Of a stretch of 64,000 bases of DNA, positions 25,618-33,695 are shown in pieces. The first letter of the stretch is position 1; each line of letters begins with the position of its first letter. Below the pieces are notes generated by a model. It ran no database searches. It was not told the origin of the DNA and worked only from the letters and a program-made list of their open reading frames with translations. The stretch is from Micromonospora sonchi (GTDB lineage: Bacteria > Actinomycetota > Actinomycetes > Mycobacteriales > Micromonosporaceae). The position numbers and the translations under genes were made by a program. Where the stretch lies: assembly GCF_014646235.1 (NCBI RefSeq), contig NZ_BMNB01000014.1:1-64000 (forward strand), in the 5' to 3' direction.

Positions 25618-25643
25618 GTTTGCCCGAGGTCGGCGCCGGGTAC
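25618..25643 (+). promoter_or_regulatory. SigB-type promoter candidate for brkB-like gene
   Basis: GTTT (25618-25621), 16-base spacer, GGGTAC (25638-25643): a full match to the SigB pattern, about 55 bases upstream of the BrkB start and only 11 bases from the divergent candidate. Confidence 0.6.
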
Positions 25644-25697
25644 CGGCGCGGCACCGGCGCGCGGCGCACGTGGCCGGCCGTGCGACAGGGAGCAGTT

Positions 25698-26666
25698 ATG
25701 ACGACGACGAACCCCGAGACCTCGACCGCCGACGGGCCGCTGCCGGGCATCCGTCAGTTGCGCTGGCCGACCTGGCGGGGCGTGCTGGTGCGCAGCGGTC
25801 GCAACTATCTGCGGGACAACTGCACCGACTGGGCCGCCGCGCTCACCTACTACGCAGTGCTGGCGCTCTTCCCGTCCACCGTCGTGGTGGTCGCCCTGGT
25901 CGGGCTGGTCTCCGACGGGGAACGCACCGTCGACACGGTGTTGGACCTGGCCCGGGACGTCGGTGCCGGCTCGGTGGTGGCGAACGAGAGCTTCGTCGGG
26001 GTGATCCGGGGGGTGGTGGACCAGAACAGCTCGGCCGGGGTCCTGCTCAGCTTCGGCCTGCTCGGTGCCCTCTGGTCGGCCTCGAACTTCATCGCCTCGT
26101 TTACCCGGGCGTCGAACGCGATCTACGGGGTGACCGAGGGGCGGCCGGTGTGGCGGCTGCGCCCGACACAGCTCGGCCTCGCGGCGTTGTCGCTGGTCAT
26201 GCTCGCCACGGTGGCGGCCGGTCTGATCGTCAGCGGCCCGGTCGCCGACGCGGTCGGTAACCTGGTGGGCGCCGGCGACGCGGCGCGTACGGCCTGGGCG
26301 GTGGCCAAGTGGCCGGCGCTGGCGTTGAGCGCGATGCTGTTGCTGTCCCTGCTGTTCTGGGCCGCGCCCAACGTCCGCCAGCCGCGGTTCCGGTGGCTCA
26401 CCCCCGGCGGGGCGGTCGCCCTGGCCGCCTGGGCGCTCGGCTCCTTCGGTTTCGGCCTGTACGTGGCGAACTTCGGCTCGTACGACGCCACCTACGGCAG
26501 CCTGGGCGCCGTGATCGCCTTCCTGGTCTGGCTCTACCTGTCCAACTCCGCGCTGATGCTCGGCGTGCAGATCAACGCCGAACTCCAGCGTGGCCGACTG
26601 CTCCAGTCGGGTGCGACCGGCGCCGAGGAACCGGTGCTGGAGCCGCGTTCACCGGCCGGTTCGTGA
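25698..26666 (+). CDS. YihY/BrkB-family membrane protein
   Basis: Integral membrane protein of the YihY/virulence factor BrkB family (322 aa) with six to seven spans (about 50-75, 112-135, 157-180, 200-225, 235-260, 268-290). The conserved CTDWAAALTYYAVLALFPS near residue 43 and GSLGAVIAFLVWLYLSNSALMLGVQINAEL near the end (abridged GAVIAFLVWLYLSN) identify it. Despite old names (ribonuclease BN, BrkB), transport or membrane stress functions are assumed only. ATG 25698 with GGGAG 6 bases before. Preceded by a full SigB-type promoter match. Confidence 0.88.
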   Translation: MTTTNPETSTADGPLPGIRQLRWPTWRGVLVRSGRNYLRDNCTDWAAALTYYAVLALFPSTVVVVALVGLVSDGERTVDTVLDLARDVGAGSVVANESFVGVIRGVVDQNSSAGVLLSFGLLGALWSASNFIASFTRASNAIYGVTEGRPVWRLRPTQLGLAALSLVMLATVAAGLIVSGPVADAVGNLVGAGDAARTAWAVAKWPALALSAMLLLSLLFWAAPNVRQPRFRWLTPGGAVALAAWALGSFGFGLYVANFGSYDATYGSLGAVIAFLVWLYLSNSALMLGVQINAELQRGRLLQSGATGAEEPVLEPRSPAGS

Positions 26667-26677
26667 CGGCTTGCCGG

Positions 26678-26702
26678 GTTTACCACCCGCCGGCTCGGGT
26701 AG
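26678..26702 (+). promoter_or_regulatory. SigB-type promoter candidate for DUF2795 gene
   Basis: GTTT (26678-26681), 15-base spacer, GGGTAG (26697-26702), ending 10 bases before ATG 26713; the predicted leader would be only a few bases. Confidence 0.5.
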
Positions 26703-26712
26703 CGCAGAAGGC

Positions 26713-27129
26713 ATGGATCGCGGCAACAGCAAGCACGCACCGAGGGTCGACGAGCAGATGAGCCAGGAGGTCAGCGGCCTCGTGCAGGGGCCGGGGGCCG
26801 GTGGTTCACGGGTCGACGAGTTCCGGGTGCCGGAACCCGCGGGTGAGGACCAGCCGGAGCCCACCACCGCTCCGGCCGGCGACCTGCGCAGCGGCAACCC
26901 GCAGGGTATGACCTCCGAGGACGTCGAGGCACGCAGCCGGCTCGGGCGGTTCATCACGATGACCGCGCTGCCCGGTGACCGGGCCACGTTGCTCGCCAAC
27001 GCGCGGGACAACCAGGCACCGGACGACGTGCTCGCCGAGTTGGAGCGCCTACCGGAGGGCACCCGGTACCAGACGGTGTCCGAGGTGTGGGCCGCGCTCG
27101 GTCACAAGAACGAGACGACACGCTGGTGA
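26713..27129 (+). CDS. DUF2795 domain protein
   Basis: 138-residue protein whose C-terminal 75 residues (SRLGRFITMTALPGDRATLL, then DDVLAELERLPEGTRYQTVSEVWAALG) form the DUF2795 fold, common in small actinobacterial stress-associated proteins, function unknown. The N-terminal 60 residues are polar, low-complexity and probably disordered. The next gene (SRPBCC) begins 49 bases downstream, so they may be cotranscribed from the SigB-type site in front of this gene. ATG 26713 chosen; GAAGG 2-6 bases ahead is close, consistent with a short leader. Confidence 0.8.
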   Translation: MDRGNSKHAPRVDEQMSQEVSGLVQGPGAGGSRVDEFRVPEPAGEDQPEPTTAPAGDLRSGNPQGMTSEDVEARSRLGRFITMTALPGDRATLLANARDNQAPDDVLAELERLPEGTRYQTVSEVWAALGHKNETTRW

Positions 27130-27178
27130 GGCGGGCCGTCCGGGTCCGCCGCCCCCGCCGGCGCGGAAAGGAATGCTG

Positions 27179-27640
27179 ATGAGTGGCGTTATCGAACATG
27201 TCGACGTGGACGTCCCGGTGCGGACGGCGTACGACCAGTGGACGCAGTTCGAGGAGTTCCCCCACTTCATGGAAGGCGTGGAGGAGGTTCGCCAACTCTC
27301 CGACAAGATGACCCACTGGACGGTCGAGATCGCCGGCATCAAGCGCGAGTTCGACGCCGAGATCACCGAACAGCTGCCCGACGAACGGATCGCCTGGCGT
27401 TCGACCGGCGGCACCACCCACGCCGGAGTGGTGACCTTCCACCGGTTGGACGAGAACAGCAGCCGGGTGAGCCTCCAGTTGGAGTTCGACCCGCACGGCG
27501 TCGTCGAGCAGGCCGGCGACAAGCTCGGGGTGGTCGATCGCCGGGCCAAGGGCGACCTGCAACGCTTCAAGCAGTTCATCGAACGCCGCGGCCAGGAGAC
27601 CGGTGCCTGGCGCGGCTCGATCGAACGCCCCGTTCCCTGA
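27179..27640 (+). CDS. SRPBCC-family (START-fold) protein
   Basis: 153-residue polyketide-cyclase/coenzyme Q-binding-like protein: helix-grip fold with a hydrophobic pocket. The opening MSGVIEHVDVDVPVRTAYDQWTQFEEFPHFM (abridged TAYDQWTQFEEFPHFM) is the classic SRPBCC start and VVDRRAKGDLQRFKQFIE the long C-terminal helix. Bacterial members of this type are often induced by stress and their ligand is unknown. Two ATGs are possible; 27179 has AAAGGA 6 bases away, while 27173 touches it, so the second is preferred. Confidence 0.85.
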   Translation: MSGVIEHVDVDVPVRTAYDQWTQFEEFPHFMEGVEEVRQLSDKMTHWTVEIAGIKREFDAEITEQLPDERIAWRSTGGTTHAGVVTFHRLDENSSRVSLQLEFDPHGVVEQAGDKLGVVDRRAKGDLQRFKQFIERRGQETGAWRGSIERPVP

Positions 27641-27654
27641 TCCCCAGCCACGTA

Positions 27655-27683
27655 TGGAGGCCGCCGCGAACCGGCGGCCTCCA
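27655..27683. terminator. Hairpin terminator after SRPBCC gene
   Basis: TGGAGGCCGCCG-cgaac-CGGCGGCCTCCA, perfect 12-bp stem, 14 bases after the stop codon. Confidence 0.6.
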
Positions 27684-27736
27684 CGTGTGTCTGCCCACCG
27701 CCGGCCGCACGCTTCCCTCCGCCCGGACAGGAGCCG

Positions 27737-27761
27737 GTTTGGGGGGTGGGGGTGAGGGTAC
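27737..27761 (+). promoter_or_regulatory. SigB-type promoter candidate
   Basis: GTTT (27737-27740), 15-base G-rich spacer, GGGTAC (27756-27761): full match, 9 bases before ATG 27771, implying a leaderless or nearly leaderless transcript. Confidence 0.6.
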
Positions 27762-27770
27762 GGCGATGGC

Positions 27771-28028
27771 ATGAGCGACAACAGGGTGTGGCGTAACGAG
27801 GAACGGATTCCGCTGGAGGAGTTGGAACGGGCCATCGCCCGGTCCACGCTCGACGGGCAGGCCGACGACGTGACCGGCAACGACGCCGGCGAGGAGGCTG
27901 CCTTCGGGCACGGTCCGGAGGCGGCCGACCGCGGTGGCGAGGTGCCGGGCACCGGCCGCGAGCTCACCGACCGGGACCGCGCGTACCGTCCCTCCACCAC
28001 CGGACGCACCGGCCCCGACACACTCTGA
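27771..28028 (+). CDS. Small hydrophilic protein of unknown function
   Basis: 85 residues, strongly polar and acidic: MSDNRVWRNEERIPLEELER leads a short predicted helix, then an Asp/Gly-rich disordered stretch and a basic tail (TDRDRAYRPSTTGRTG). No domain recognised. Composition is like intrinsically disordered stress proteins, and a full SigB-type promoter match sits directly in front of it. There is no clear ribosome site, consistent with leaderless translation. Confidence 0.65.
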   Translation: MSDNRVWRNEERIPLEELERAIARSTLDGQADDVTGNDAGEEAAFGHGPEAADRGGEVPGTGRELTDRDRAYRPSTTGRTGPDTL

Positions 28029-28133
28029 CGCTCACGGGGTTGGCGTACCCGAATGGGTGGTGTTGTGGACAGGTCGGCCAGAATCGGCCGTTCGGCTGAC
28101 GGCAATGGCGGCGTCGCGCGCAAGACTTTCGGA

Positions 28134-28346
28134 ATGCATCAGGGCTCCGGCTTCCTCACCACGCGTCAGCGTCGTCTGGCCTGGCTCGGCTTCCTTCTCG
28201 CCGCCGTCCAGGCCCCCGTCTCCGCCAAGCTGGTCGCGGACAGTTCCTGGCTGTTCAGCCTCTGCGTCGCCCTGATGGTGGCAACCGTGATCATCGCCGA
28301 CGACGCCGCTCGCCGTCGCCCAGCCGACGCCCGCTCCTCGGACTGA
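28134..28346 (+). CDS. Small two-span membrane protein
   Basis: 70-residue protein starting MHQGSGFLTTRQRRLAWLGF with two hydrophobic segments (about 13-30 and 37-55) and a basic C-terminus (DDAARRRPADARSSD). No family recognised. The frame is open to 28053, but the upstream part is Arg/Gly-rich without membrane character. No strong ribosome site is seen, so start and existence are moderately certain. Confidence 0.5.
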   Translation: MHQGSGFLTTRQRRLAWLGFLLAAVQAPVSAKLVADSSWLFSLCVALMVATVIIADDAARRRPADARSSD

Positions 28347-28468
28347 TCCCGGCCGCCCGGGCATACTGTCCGGTCCGTGCCGGCTCGATCCCGCAGGTCA
28401 GCCGCCGTCGACCGACGGGGGGACCCCTGACCAGCCGTGCGGCCGACGCCACGGCCGCACGCGTTGGC

Positions 28469-28474
28469 TAGATT
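28469..28474 (+). promoter_or_regulatory. -10 element of a leaderless promoter
   Basis: TAGATT ends 8 bases before ATG 28483, the spacing at which transcription would begin at the start codon. No convincing -35. Confidence 0.4.
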
Positions 28475-28482
28475 TGCTCCCC

Positions 28483-28860
28483 ATGCGCGTGCCGTCCAAC
28501 CGGGTCCCCGCCCCCACCGCCGTCGACTCGACGCGGTCCACCCTGGTGGCGCTCACCAACGCGGTGGGCCTCGACGGGCTCGCCGCCGCCACCCGCCTGC
28601 CCGGCCTGCTCGCCGCGATCGACCAGCACGCCGCCGCGGTTCGGGACAGCCTGCACGGCGACCGGCGGCCCCTGACCGCCGCGACCCTCGCCGGTTACGC
28701 CGAGGGAGTCCGGTCCGTCGCGCAGGAACACGGCTGGCAGCCGCCCGTCGACCCGATCGACTGGCCGGAGGCGGACTGGGTGCTGGTGCGCCTGCTCGCG
28801 GTCTGCGCGTTGATCGCTGGTCTGCTGGACACGCCCGCACCGCAGCCGCCCCCACTGTGA
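28483..28860 (+). CDS. Hypothetical alpha-helical protein
   Basis: 125 residues starting MRVPSNRVPAPTAVDSTRST. Predicted helices cover 20-60 (LVALTNAVGLDGLAAATRLP...AIDQHAAAVRDSL) and 70-115; a Trp-rich stretch (PIDWPEADWVLVRLLAVCAL) near 95 could be membrane-associated. I do not recognise a family. A TAGATT box 8 bases before the ATG and the absence of a ribosome site suggest a leaderless mRNA. Ends convergent to the channel gene with a hairpin in between. Confidence 0.65.
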   Translation: MRVPSNRVPAPTAVDSTRSTLVALTNAVGLDGLAAATRLPGLLAAIDQHAAAVRDSLHGDRRPLTAATLAGYAEGVRSVAQEHGWQPPVDPIDWPEADWVLVRLLAVCALIAGLLDTPAPQPPPL

Positions 28861-28863
28861 CAG

Positions 28864-28898
28864 GGGACGGGCGCCCGCCGGTGGCGGACACCCGTCCC
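28864..28898. terminator. Hairpin between convergent genes
   Basis: GGGACGGG ... CCCGTCCC (8-bp outer stem) enclosing CCCGCC/GGCGG, between genes ending at 28860 (+) and 28920 (-). Confidence 0.55.
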
Positions 28899-28919
28899 GT
28901 GTCGTTCCCGGCCAGGTGG

Positions 28920-29756
28920 TCACTGGCGGGGCGGCTGGTCGCCCATGTTCCCGGACTGGTGGGTGCCGCGCCCGCCGGCCATCGCCTGGGTGCGTTCGGC
29001 GCCGGCCCGGTCGGCCATCTGCCGTTGCATGTCACCCCGGCCAGCTGCGGCGCCCTGCTGCTGCTCCCGGACCGCGCGCGACTCGTCGGCGATCCGGTTG
29101 AGCCAGCCTTCCCAGCGGTGCTGCATCGGTCGGACCAGACCGCCACCGACACCGACGATCAGGATGCCGGCCACCGTGGCGAGCACCGCGACCAGCACGG
29201 GCGTGGTCACGGTGGTGGCGATACCCACCTGGTTCAGCGCGGCGATCACACCCAGCGCGATGACGAAGACCGCCGCCAGGTCGGCCAGGATCTTGCCGTA
29301 CGACAGGCCGCCCAGCGCCCCCCTGACGAGGTCCCGTACCGCGTTGGCGATCGCGGCGGCGATCACCACGATGACGATCGCCACGAAGGCTCGCGGCAGC
29401 CAGGCCACCACGCCCGAGATCAGGTTGCTGATGGCGTTGGGGCCCCAGACCCCGAACGCGAACTGCAGCGTGAACAGCAGCACCGCGTAGTACGCCAGCC
29501 TGGCCAGGATGTCGCTGGCGTCGTACCTGGTCCGTTCCAGTGCCCGCTTGATGCCGCCGCGTTCGACCCACCGGTCGAACCCCACCCGTTCGAGGGCCGC
29601 GTCGACGATCTTGAGCACAGCTCTGGCGATGAGCCACCCGATCACCAGGATCGCGATGAACGCGATGGCCCTGGGCACGAACAGCAGCACCGACCGCCAC
29701 ATGTCGGCCACGGCGTCACCGATGTTGACCTGCCTGGCCGCAAGGGTTTCCGGCAT
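28920..29756 (-). CDS. CmpX-like membrane protein (conserved TM-helix repeats)
   Basis: 278-residue membrane protein of the CmpX / conserved TM-helix family, related to MscS N-terminal regions. Five hydrophobic segments: about 20-45, 85-108, 115-140, 155-180 and 188-212. The repeat units GGVVAWLPRAFVAIVIVVIA-like and LFVPRAIAFIAILVIGWLIA (Pro-Arg-Ala followed by a hydrophobic helix) occur twice, at about 27 and 118, as in this family. The C-terminal 60 residues are Gln/Arg/Gly-rich and disordered. Proposed role in membrane or osmotic stress. ATG 29756 preceded by AGGAGGG; a SigB-like promoter lies 36 bases upstream. Confidence 0.82.
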   Translation of the reverse strand: MPETLAARQVNIGDAVADMWRSVLLFVPRAIAFIAILVIGWLIARAVLKIVDAALERVGFDRWVERGGIKRALERTRYDASDILARLAYYAVLLFTLQFAFGVWGPNAISNLISGVVAWLPRAFVAIVIVVIAAAIANAVRDLVRGALGGLSYGKILADLAAVFVIALGVIAALNQVGIATTVTTPVLVAVLATVAGILIVGVGGGLVRPMQHRWEGWLNRIADESRAVREQQQGAAAGRGDMQRQMADRAGAERTQAMAGGRGTHQSGNMGDQPPRQ

Positions 29757-29791
29757 GATGTCCCTCCTGTCGCATGGTCTGCCCGGCGCGC

Positions 29792-29816
29792 TTACCCCAA
29801 CGTCGGGACCACACGC
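29792..29816 (-). promoter_or_regulatory. SigB-type promoter candidate for CmpX-like gene
   Basis: Minus strand GCGT (29816-29813), 15-base spacer, GGGTAA (29797-29792). Matches the loose GNNT -35 and a near-consensus -10. Confidence 0.4.
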
Positions 29817-29945
29817 CGCGTCGATCCCCTACTTTTTCCCGACAGCACCCAACAGAATGGCCCTGAACTGGCTTTTCGTCCCGACATCGACGGCTCGAAC
29901 CATGATCGGAAACGATGGCTGAACGGGTCGGGTTAGGCTGCGGTC

Positions 29946-32072
29946 ATGCCAGGAACGGTCGGGCGAGTCCCCACGCCAGCAGGCCCCGTCCCGGGCACAC
30001 CGGCATCGGGTGCCACGGTGCTCGTCGACCCGCACCCGTGGGCCGGCACGGTGCTCGGCCCGCCCGAATCCTGGGACGCCGCGGTCCGGGCGGCCGTCGA
30101 GATCGTGCTCGCCTCGCCCGCGCCGATGGCGCTGCACCTCGGCGAGGACCTGCTGCTGCTCTACAACGACGCGTACGCCGAGCTGATCGCCGACAAGCAT
30201 CCACAGGCCGTCGGGCGGCCGGCCGCCGAGGTCTTCGCGGAGGTCTGGCGCAGCCCGGGGATCGGGGACGTCGTCGAGCACACCTACCACACGGGCGCGC
30301 CCTTCCTGGATCGCGCGGTCTCCTTCCCGCTGCGGCGGGACGTCGGCGAACTCGACCCGGCCCTCTACATCCGGGCCTGTTCCCCCGTCCGCGACAGCCG
30401 GGGCCGGATCGCCGGCGTGCTGTCGGTCGTCGCCGAGACCAACCCGGCCACCCGGCAGTTGCAGGGGCTCAGCGACTTCGCCGCAGCGCTGTCCGGCACC
30501 CTCACCCTGGACGACGTGGCGCGGGTCGCGCTGCGCTACGCGATCAACTCGTTCGACGCCGACCGGGTCTCTTTCGCCGTCGACGACGCCGGCAGCGGTG
30601 GCTGGCGGATGGTTCGACGGATCCGGGGCGAGCTGGTGGACGAGGCCGACGAGCGGCTACCCCCGTTGTGGCGACGCGGCGCGGCGGACTGGCCGGCCCC
30701 GGCGGTGGCCAGCGCGCGCAGCGGGCGGGCCACCTTCGTCGAGGACGGCCAGCCCCTGCGGGACATCGCCGCCGACCGGCACGACCAGAAGGTCCGGGCC
30801 CTAGCGGCGGTGCCGCTGCGGGCGTCCGTGGTCCGGGGCGGCCTGACCGTCGGCTACCGCACCGCGCACACCTGGTCGGCGCCGGAGCGCGCGCTGCTGG
30901 CGGCGGCGGCCGAGCTGATCGGGCAGGCCACCGAGCGGGCCCGCCGCTTCGAGACCCAGCACGGTACCGCCCAGCTGTTGCAGCGCAGCATGCTGCCGGA
31001 GAATCTGCCGGTCCTGCCTCGGTTGCGGGTCGCGGCGCGCTACGACCCGGGCGTCGACGGCAACGCCGCGGGCGGGGACTTCTACGACGCCTTCGTACTG
31101 CCCACCGGCGAGCTGGGCGTGGTGCTCGGGGACGTCGCCGGGCACGACGTGCAGGCGGCCGCCCGGATGGGCCAGGTCCGCGCCGCGCTGCGGGCACTGG
31201 CGCTCAACGACCCCCGCCCCGACCAGGTTCTCGTCGGGCTGGACCGCCTGGTCACCAGCCTGGGCGCCGAGGCCGGCACGCACGAGCTCTTCGTCACCGT
31301 GGTGTTCGGCGTCATCGACGGCGACCGGGAACAGCTCACCCTGGCCAGCGCTGGCCATCCGGGTCCGCTGCTGCGCCGCGGTGCGCGGTCCGGCCAGCCG
31401 GGCGCCGAGTACCTCGACGTGGCGCCCGGCGCACCGCTCGGGGTCGGTTACCGCCCCGGGGCGCGTACCGTCGCGTTCCGGCCTGGCGACACGTTGCTGC
31501 TGTTCAGCGACGGTGTGGTGGAGCGGCGGCGGCAGGGCCTGGCGGACGGGCTGGCACTGTTGTCGAAGTCGGTGGCGACGGCGCAGAACGGCGACCCCCG
31601 AGCGCTGTGTGCCACGGCCACGGCCGCGGTTCCGGGCGCGACCGAGGACGACGTGGCCGTGCTGGCTGTCGAGTACGCGCTGCGGCCGAGCCGGTCGGCG
31701 CGGATGGAGGTGCCGGCCGAGCCGACCGCGCCGAGCCGGGTCCGGCACTGGATGACCGCCCAGCTCACTCAGTGGGAGGTGGCCGAGTCGGTGATCGGTG
31801 CGGCGGTGCTCTGCACCAGTGAGCTGACCACCAACGCCCTGTTGCACGCCGGCACGGCGGCCCGGGTGGAGATCGACCTCAGTTCCGAGCGCCTGCTCGT
31901 CTCGGTCGCCGACTCCGGTTCCCGGGGGACCGTCACCCGGGCCCGCACCGACACGCTCAGCAGCCGCGGTCGCGGGCTGGGCCTGATCGAGGAGCTGAGC
32001 GACACCTGGGGCACCGATCCCACCGTGCGCGGCTCGACGGTCTGGTTCGAGATCCTGCTTTCGCCGCGCTGA
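29946..32072 (+). CDS. SpoIIE-type PP2C phosphatase with sensor and kinase-like domains
   Basis: 708-residue signalling protein expected to control an anti-sigma pathway. Order: PAS-like sensor (about 25-160, ALHLGEDLLLLYNDAYAELI), GAF domain (about 165-330), SpoIIE/RsbU PP2C phosphatase (about 350-575) with metal-binding GGDFYDAF, LGDVAGHDVQAAARMG and LFSDGVVERRR, then a GHKL/RsbW-like ATPase domain (about 590-705) with TSELTTNALLHAGTAARVEI and GRGLGLIEELSDTWG. One protein thus combines an RsbU-like phosphatase and an RsbW-like kinase. A SigB-family sigma gene lies 4 kb downstream. TAGGCT 6 bases before ATG suggests leaderless transcription. Confidence 0.9.
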   Translation: MPGTVGRVPTPAGPVPGTPASGATVLVDPHPWAGTVLGPPESWDAAVRAAVEIVLASPAPMALHLGEDLLLLYNDAYAELIADKHPQAVGRPAAEVFAEVWRSPGIGDVVEHTYHTGAPFLDRAVSFPLRRDVGELDPALYIRACSPVRDSRGRIAGVLSVVAETNPATRQLQGLSDFAAALSGTLTLDDVARVALRYAINSFDADRVSFAVDDAGSGGWRMVRRIRGELVDEADERLPPLWRRGAADWPAPAVASARSGRATFVEDGQPLRDIAADRHDQKVRALAAVPLRASVVRGGLTVGYRTAHTWSAPERALLAAAAELIGQATERARRFETQHGTAQLLQRSMLPENLPVLPRLRVAARYDPGVDGNAAGGDFYDAFVLPTGELGVVLGDVAGHDVQAAARMGQVRAALRALALNDPRPDQVLVGLDRLVTSLGAEAGTHELFVTVVFGVIDGDREQLTLASAGHPGPLLRRGARSGQPGAEYLDVAPGAPLGVGYRPGARTVAFRPGDTLLLFSDGVVERRRQGLADGLALLSKSVATAQNGDPRALCATATAAVPGATEDDVAVLAVEYALRPSRSARMEVPAEPTAPSRVRHWMTAQLTQWEVAESVIGAAVLCTSELTTNALLHAGTAARVEIDLSSERLLVSVADSGSRGTVTRARTDTLSSRGRGLGLIEELSDTWGTDPTVRGSTVWFEILLSPR

Positions 32073-32129
32073 CCGCCGGCGACCCGATACTTCCGGAAGG
32101 TCTTCACAACCCGGCAATCGACCCGTACC

Positions 32130-32161
32130 TTGACGGAAACGTGGGAGCGCTTCCACATAAC
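32130..32161 (+). promoter_or_regulatory. GH6 promoter with CebR-like operator
   Basis: TGGGAGCGCTTCCA (32142-32155) differs by one base from the CebR cellulose/cellobiose operator TGGGAGCGCTCCCA of Streptomyces. It lies between a TTGACG -35 (32130-32135) and a CACATA/CATAAC -10 region, a position that blocks polymerase. 34 bases upstream of the cellulase start. Confidence 0.75.
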
Positions 32162-32188
32162 TTCTTCGATGTGCCCGAGGAGCAGATC

Positions 32189-33571
32189 ATGAGAACCCGA
32201 AGCACGTTCGCCGTGGTCGGCGCGGTGGTGACGGCCCTCACCGTCGCCGCCACGGTCGGCGTGGGCGCGCTGCGGCCGACTCCCGCCGCGGCCGCCGACT
32301 CCGCCTTCTACGTCGATCCGGACACTGCCGCCGCCCGGTGGGTCGCGGCCAACCCGAACGACTCGCGCGCCGCCGTCATCCGGGACCGGATCGCCAACGT
32401 CCCGCAGGGCCGGTGGTTCACCACCACCAACACCTCGACGGTGCGCGGAGAGGTCAACTCCTTCGTCGGCGCCGCGGCCGCCGCCGGCAAGATCCCGATC
32501 CTCGTGGTCTACAACATCCCCAACCGCGACTGCAGCAACCACAGCGGAGGCGGCGCGCCGAACCACACGGCCTACCGGCAGTGGGTGGACCAGGTCGCCG
32601 CGGGCCTCGGGGGGCGAGCGGCCACCATCATCCTGGAGCCCGACGTGCTCCCGATCATGACCAGCTGCATGGACGCCGGCCAGCAGGCCGAGGTGCGGGC
32701 CTCGATGGCGTACGCCGGTAAGGCGCTCAAGCGCGGCTCGTCGGCAGCGAAGGTCTACTACGACATCGGTCATGGCGGATGGCTCGCCCCCGGCGAGGCC
32801 GCCGCCCGGCTGAACGCCGCCGACATCGCCAACAGCGCCGACGGCATCTCGGTGAACGTGTCGAACTACCGGCGTAGCGCCGACGAGGTGTCGTACGCCA
32901 AGCAGATCATCGCCGCGACCGGCAACTCCCGACTGAAGGCGGTCATCGACACCAGCCGCAACGGCAACGGTCCGGCCGGCGCCGAGTGGTGCGACCCGCC
33001 GGGGCGGGCGATCGGCACGCCGAGCACCACCGCCACCGGCGATTCCGCCATCGACGCGTTCCTCTGGGTGAAGCTGCCCGGCGAGGCGGACGGCTGCATC
33101 GCCGCCGCGGGGCAGTTCGTGCCGCAGCGGGCGTACGACCTGGCCGTCGCGGCCGGTCCGGTGCCGACCACCGCGCCGCCGACGACCACCCCGCCCACCA
33201 GCACGCCCCCGACGACCACCCCGCCCACCACCGCGCCCCCGACGACCCCCCCGCCCGGCGGGGGTTGCACGGTGACCTGGACCCCGAACACGTGGACCGG
33301 CGGCTTCACCGCCGAGATCCGGGTGACCAACCGCGGCGCGGCGCTCAGCAACTGGACGCTCGCCTTCACGGTCGCCTCCGGGGTACGCCTCACCAACGGT
33401 TGGAACGGTGAGTGGAGCCAGTCCGGCGACCGGATCCAGGTCCGCAACGTCGCCTGGAACGGCAGCGTCCCCAGCGGCGGCACCATCAGCACCGGCTTCC
33501 AGGGCACCTACTCCGGCAGCACCCTCCCGCGCCCGACCAACTTCACCCTGAACGGCGCCTCCTGCGCCTGA
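32189..33571 (+). CDS. Secreted GH6 cellulase with C-terminal CBM2
   Basis: Glycoside hydrolase family 6 enzyme (460 aa) hydrolysing beta-1,4-glucan in cellulose outside the cell. A Sec signal peptide (MRTRSTFAVVGAVVTALTVA, cleavage near PAAAADS at residue about 37) precedes the catalytic domain. Family motifs: VVYNIPNRDCSNHSGGG near 105, acid Asp in IILEPDVLPIMTSC near 150, base-region VIDTSRNGNGPAG near 255 and FLWVKLPGEADGC near 292. A Pro/Thr linker (about 325-360, TTTPPTS-like repeats) joins a CBM2 cellulose-binding module with the terminal Cys pair. Size and endo-type loops fit an endoglucanase such as Thermobifida Cel6A. The CebR-like operator suggests induction by cello-oligosaccharides. 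Confidence 0.92.
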   Translation: MRTRSTFAVVGAVVTALTVAATVGVGALRPTPAAAADSAFYVDPDTAAARWVAANPNDSRAAVIRDRIANVPQGRWFTTTNTSTVRGEVNSFVGAAAAAGKIPILVVYNIPNRDCSNHSGGGAPNHTAYRQWVDQVAAGLGGRAATIILEPDVLPIMTSCMDAGQQAEVRASMAYAGKALKRGSSAAKVYYDIGHGGWLAPGEAAARLNAADIANSADGISVNVSNYRRSADEVSYAKQIIAATGNSRLKAVIDTSRNGNGPAGAEWCDPPGRAIGTPSTTATGDSAIDAFLWVKLPGEADGCIAAAGQFVPQRAYDLAVAAGPVPTTAPPTTTPPTSTPPTTTPPTTAPPTTPPPGGGCTVTWTPNTWTGGFTAEIRVTNRGAALSNWTLAFTVASGVRLTNGWNGEWSQSGDRIQVRNVAWNGSVPSGGTISTGFQGTYSGSTLPRPTNFTLNGASCA

Positions 33572-33579
33572 CCCCGATG

Positions 33580-33627
33580 CACAGAGATCTTGGTACGCGG
33601 ACCCTGTCCCGTACCAAGATCTCTGTG
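33580..33627. terminator. Long perfect hairpin after the cellulase gene
   Basis: CACAGAGATCTTGGTACG (33580-33597) pairs perfectly with CGTACCAAGATCTCTGTG (33610-33627), 18-bp stem and 12-base loop, 8 bases after the stop. It acts at least as a terminator; its length and AT content suggest a mobile intergenic palindrome. Confidence 0.65.
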
Positions 33628-33630
33628 CGG

Positions 33631-33655
33631 GGTTATCGAAGGGGCGGTCGGGAAT
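33631..33655 (+). promoter_or_regulatory. SigB-type promoter candidate for general stress protein
   Basis: GGTT (33631-33634), 15-base spacer, GGGAAT (33650-33655), 40 bases before ATG 33696. Confidence 0.45.
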
Positions 33656-33695
33656 GGGAGGGGGGTGGATGTGCGGGAGATCTTGAGGGGGGAAC

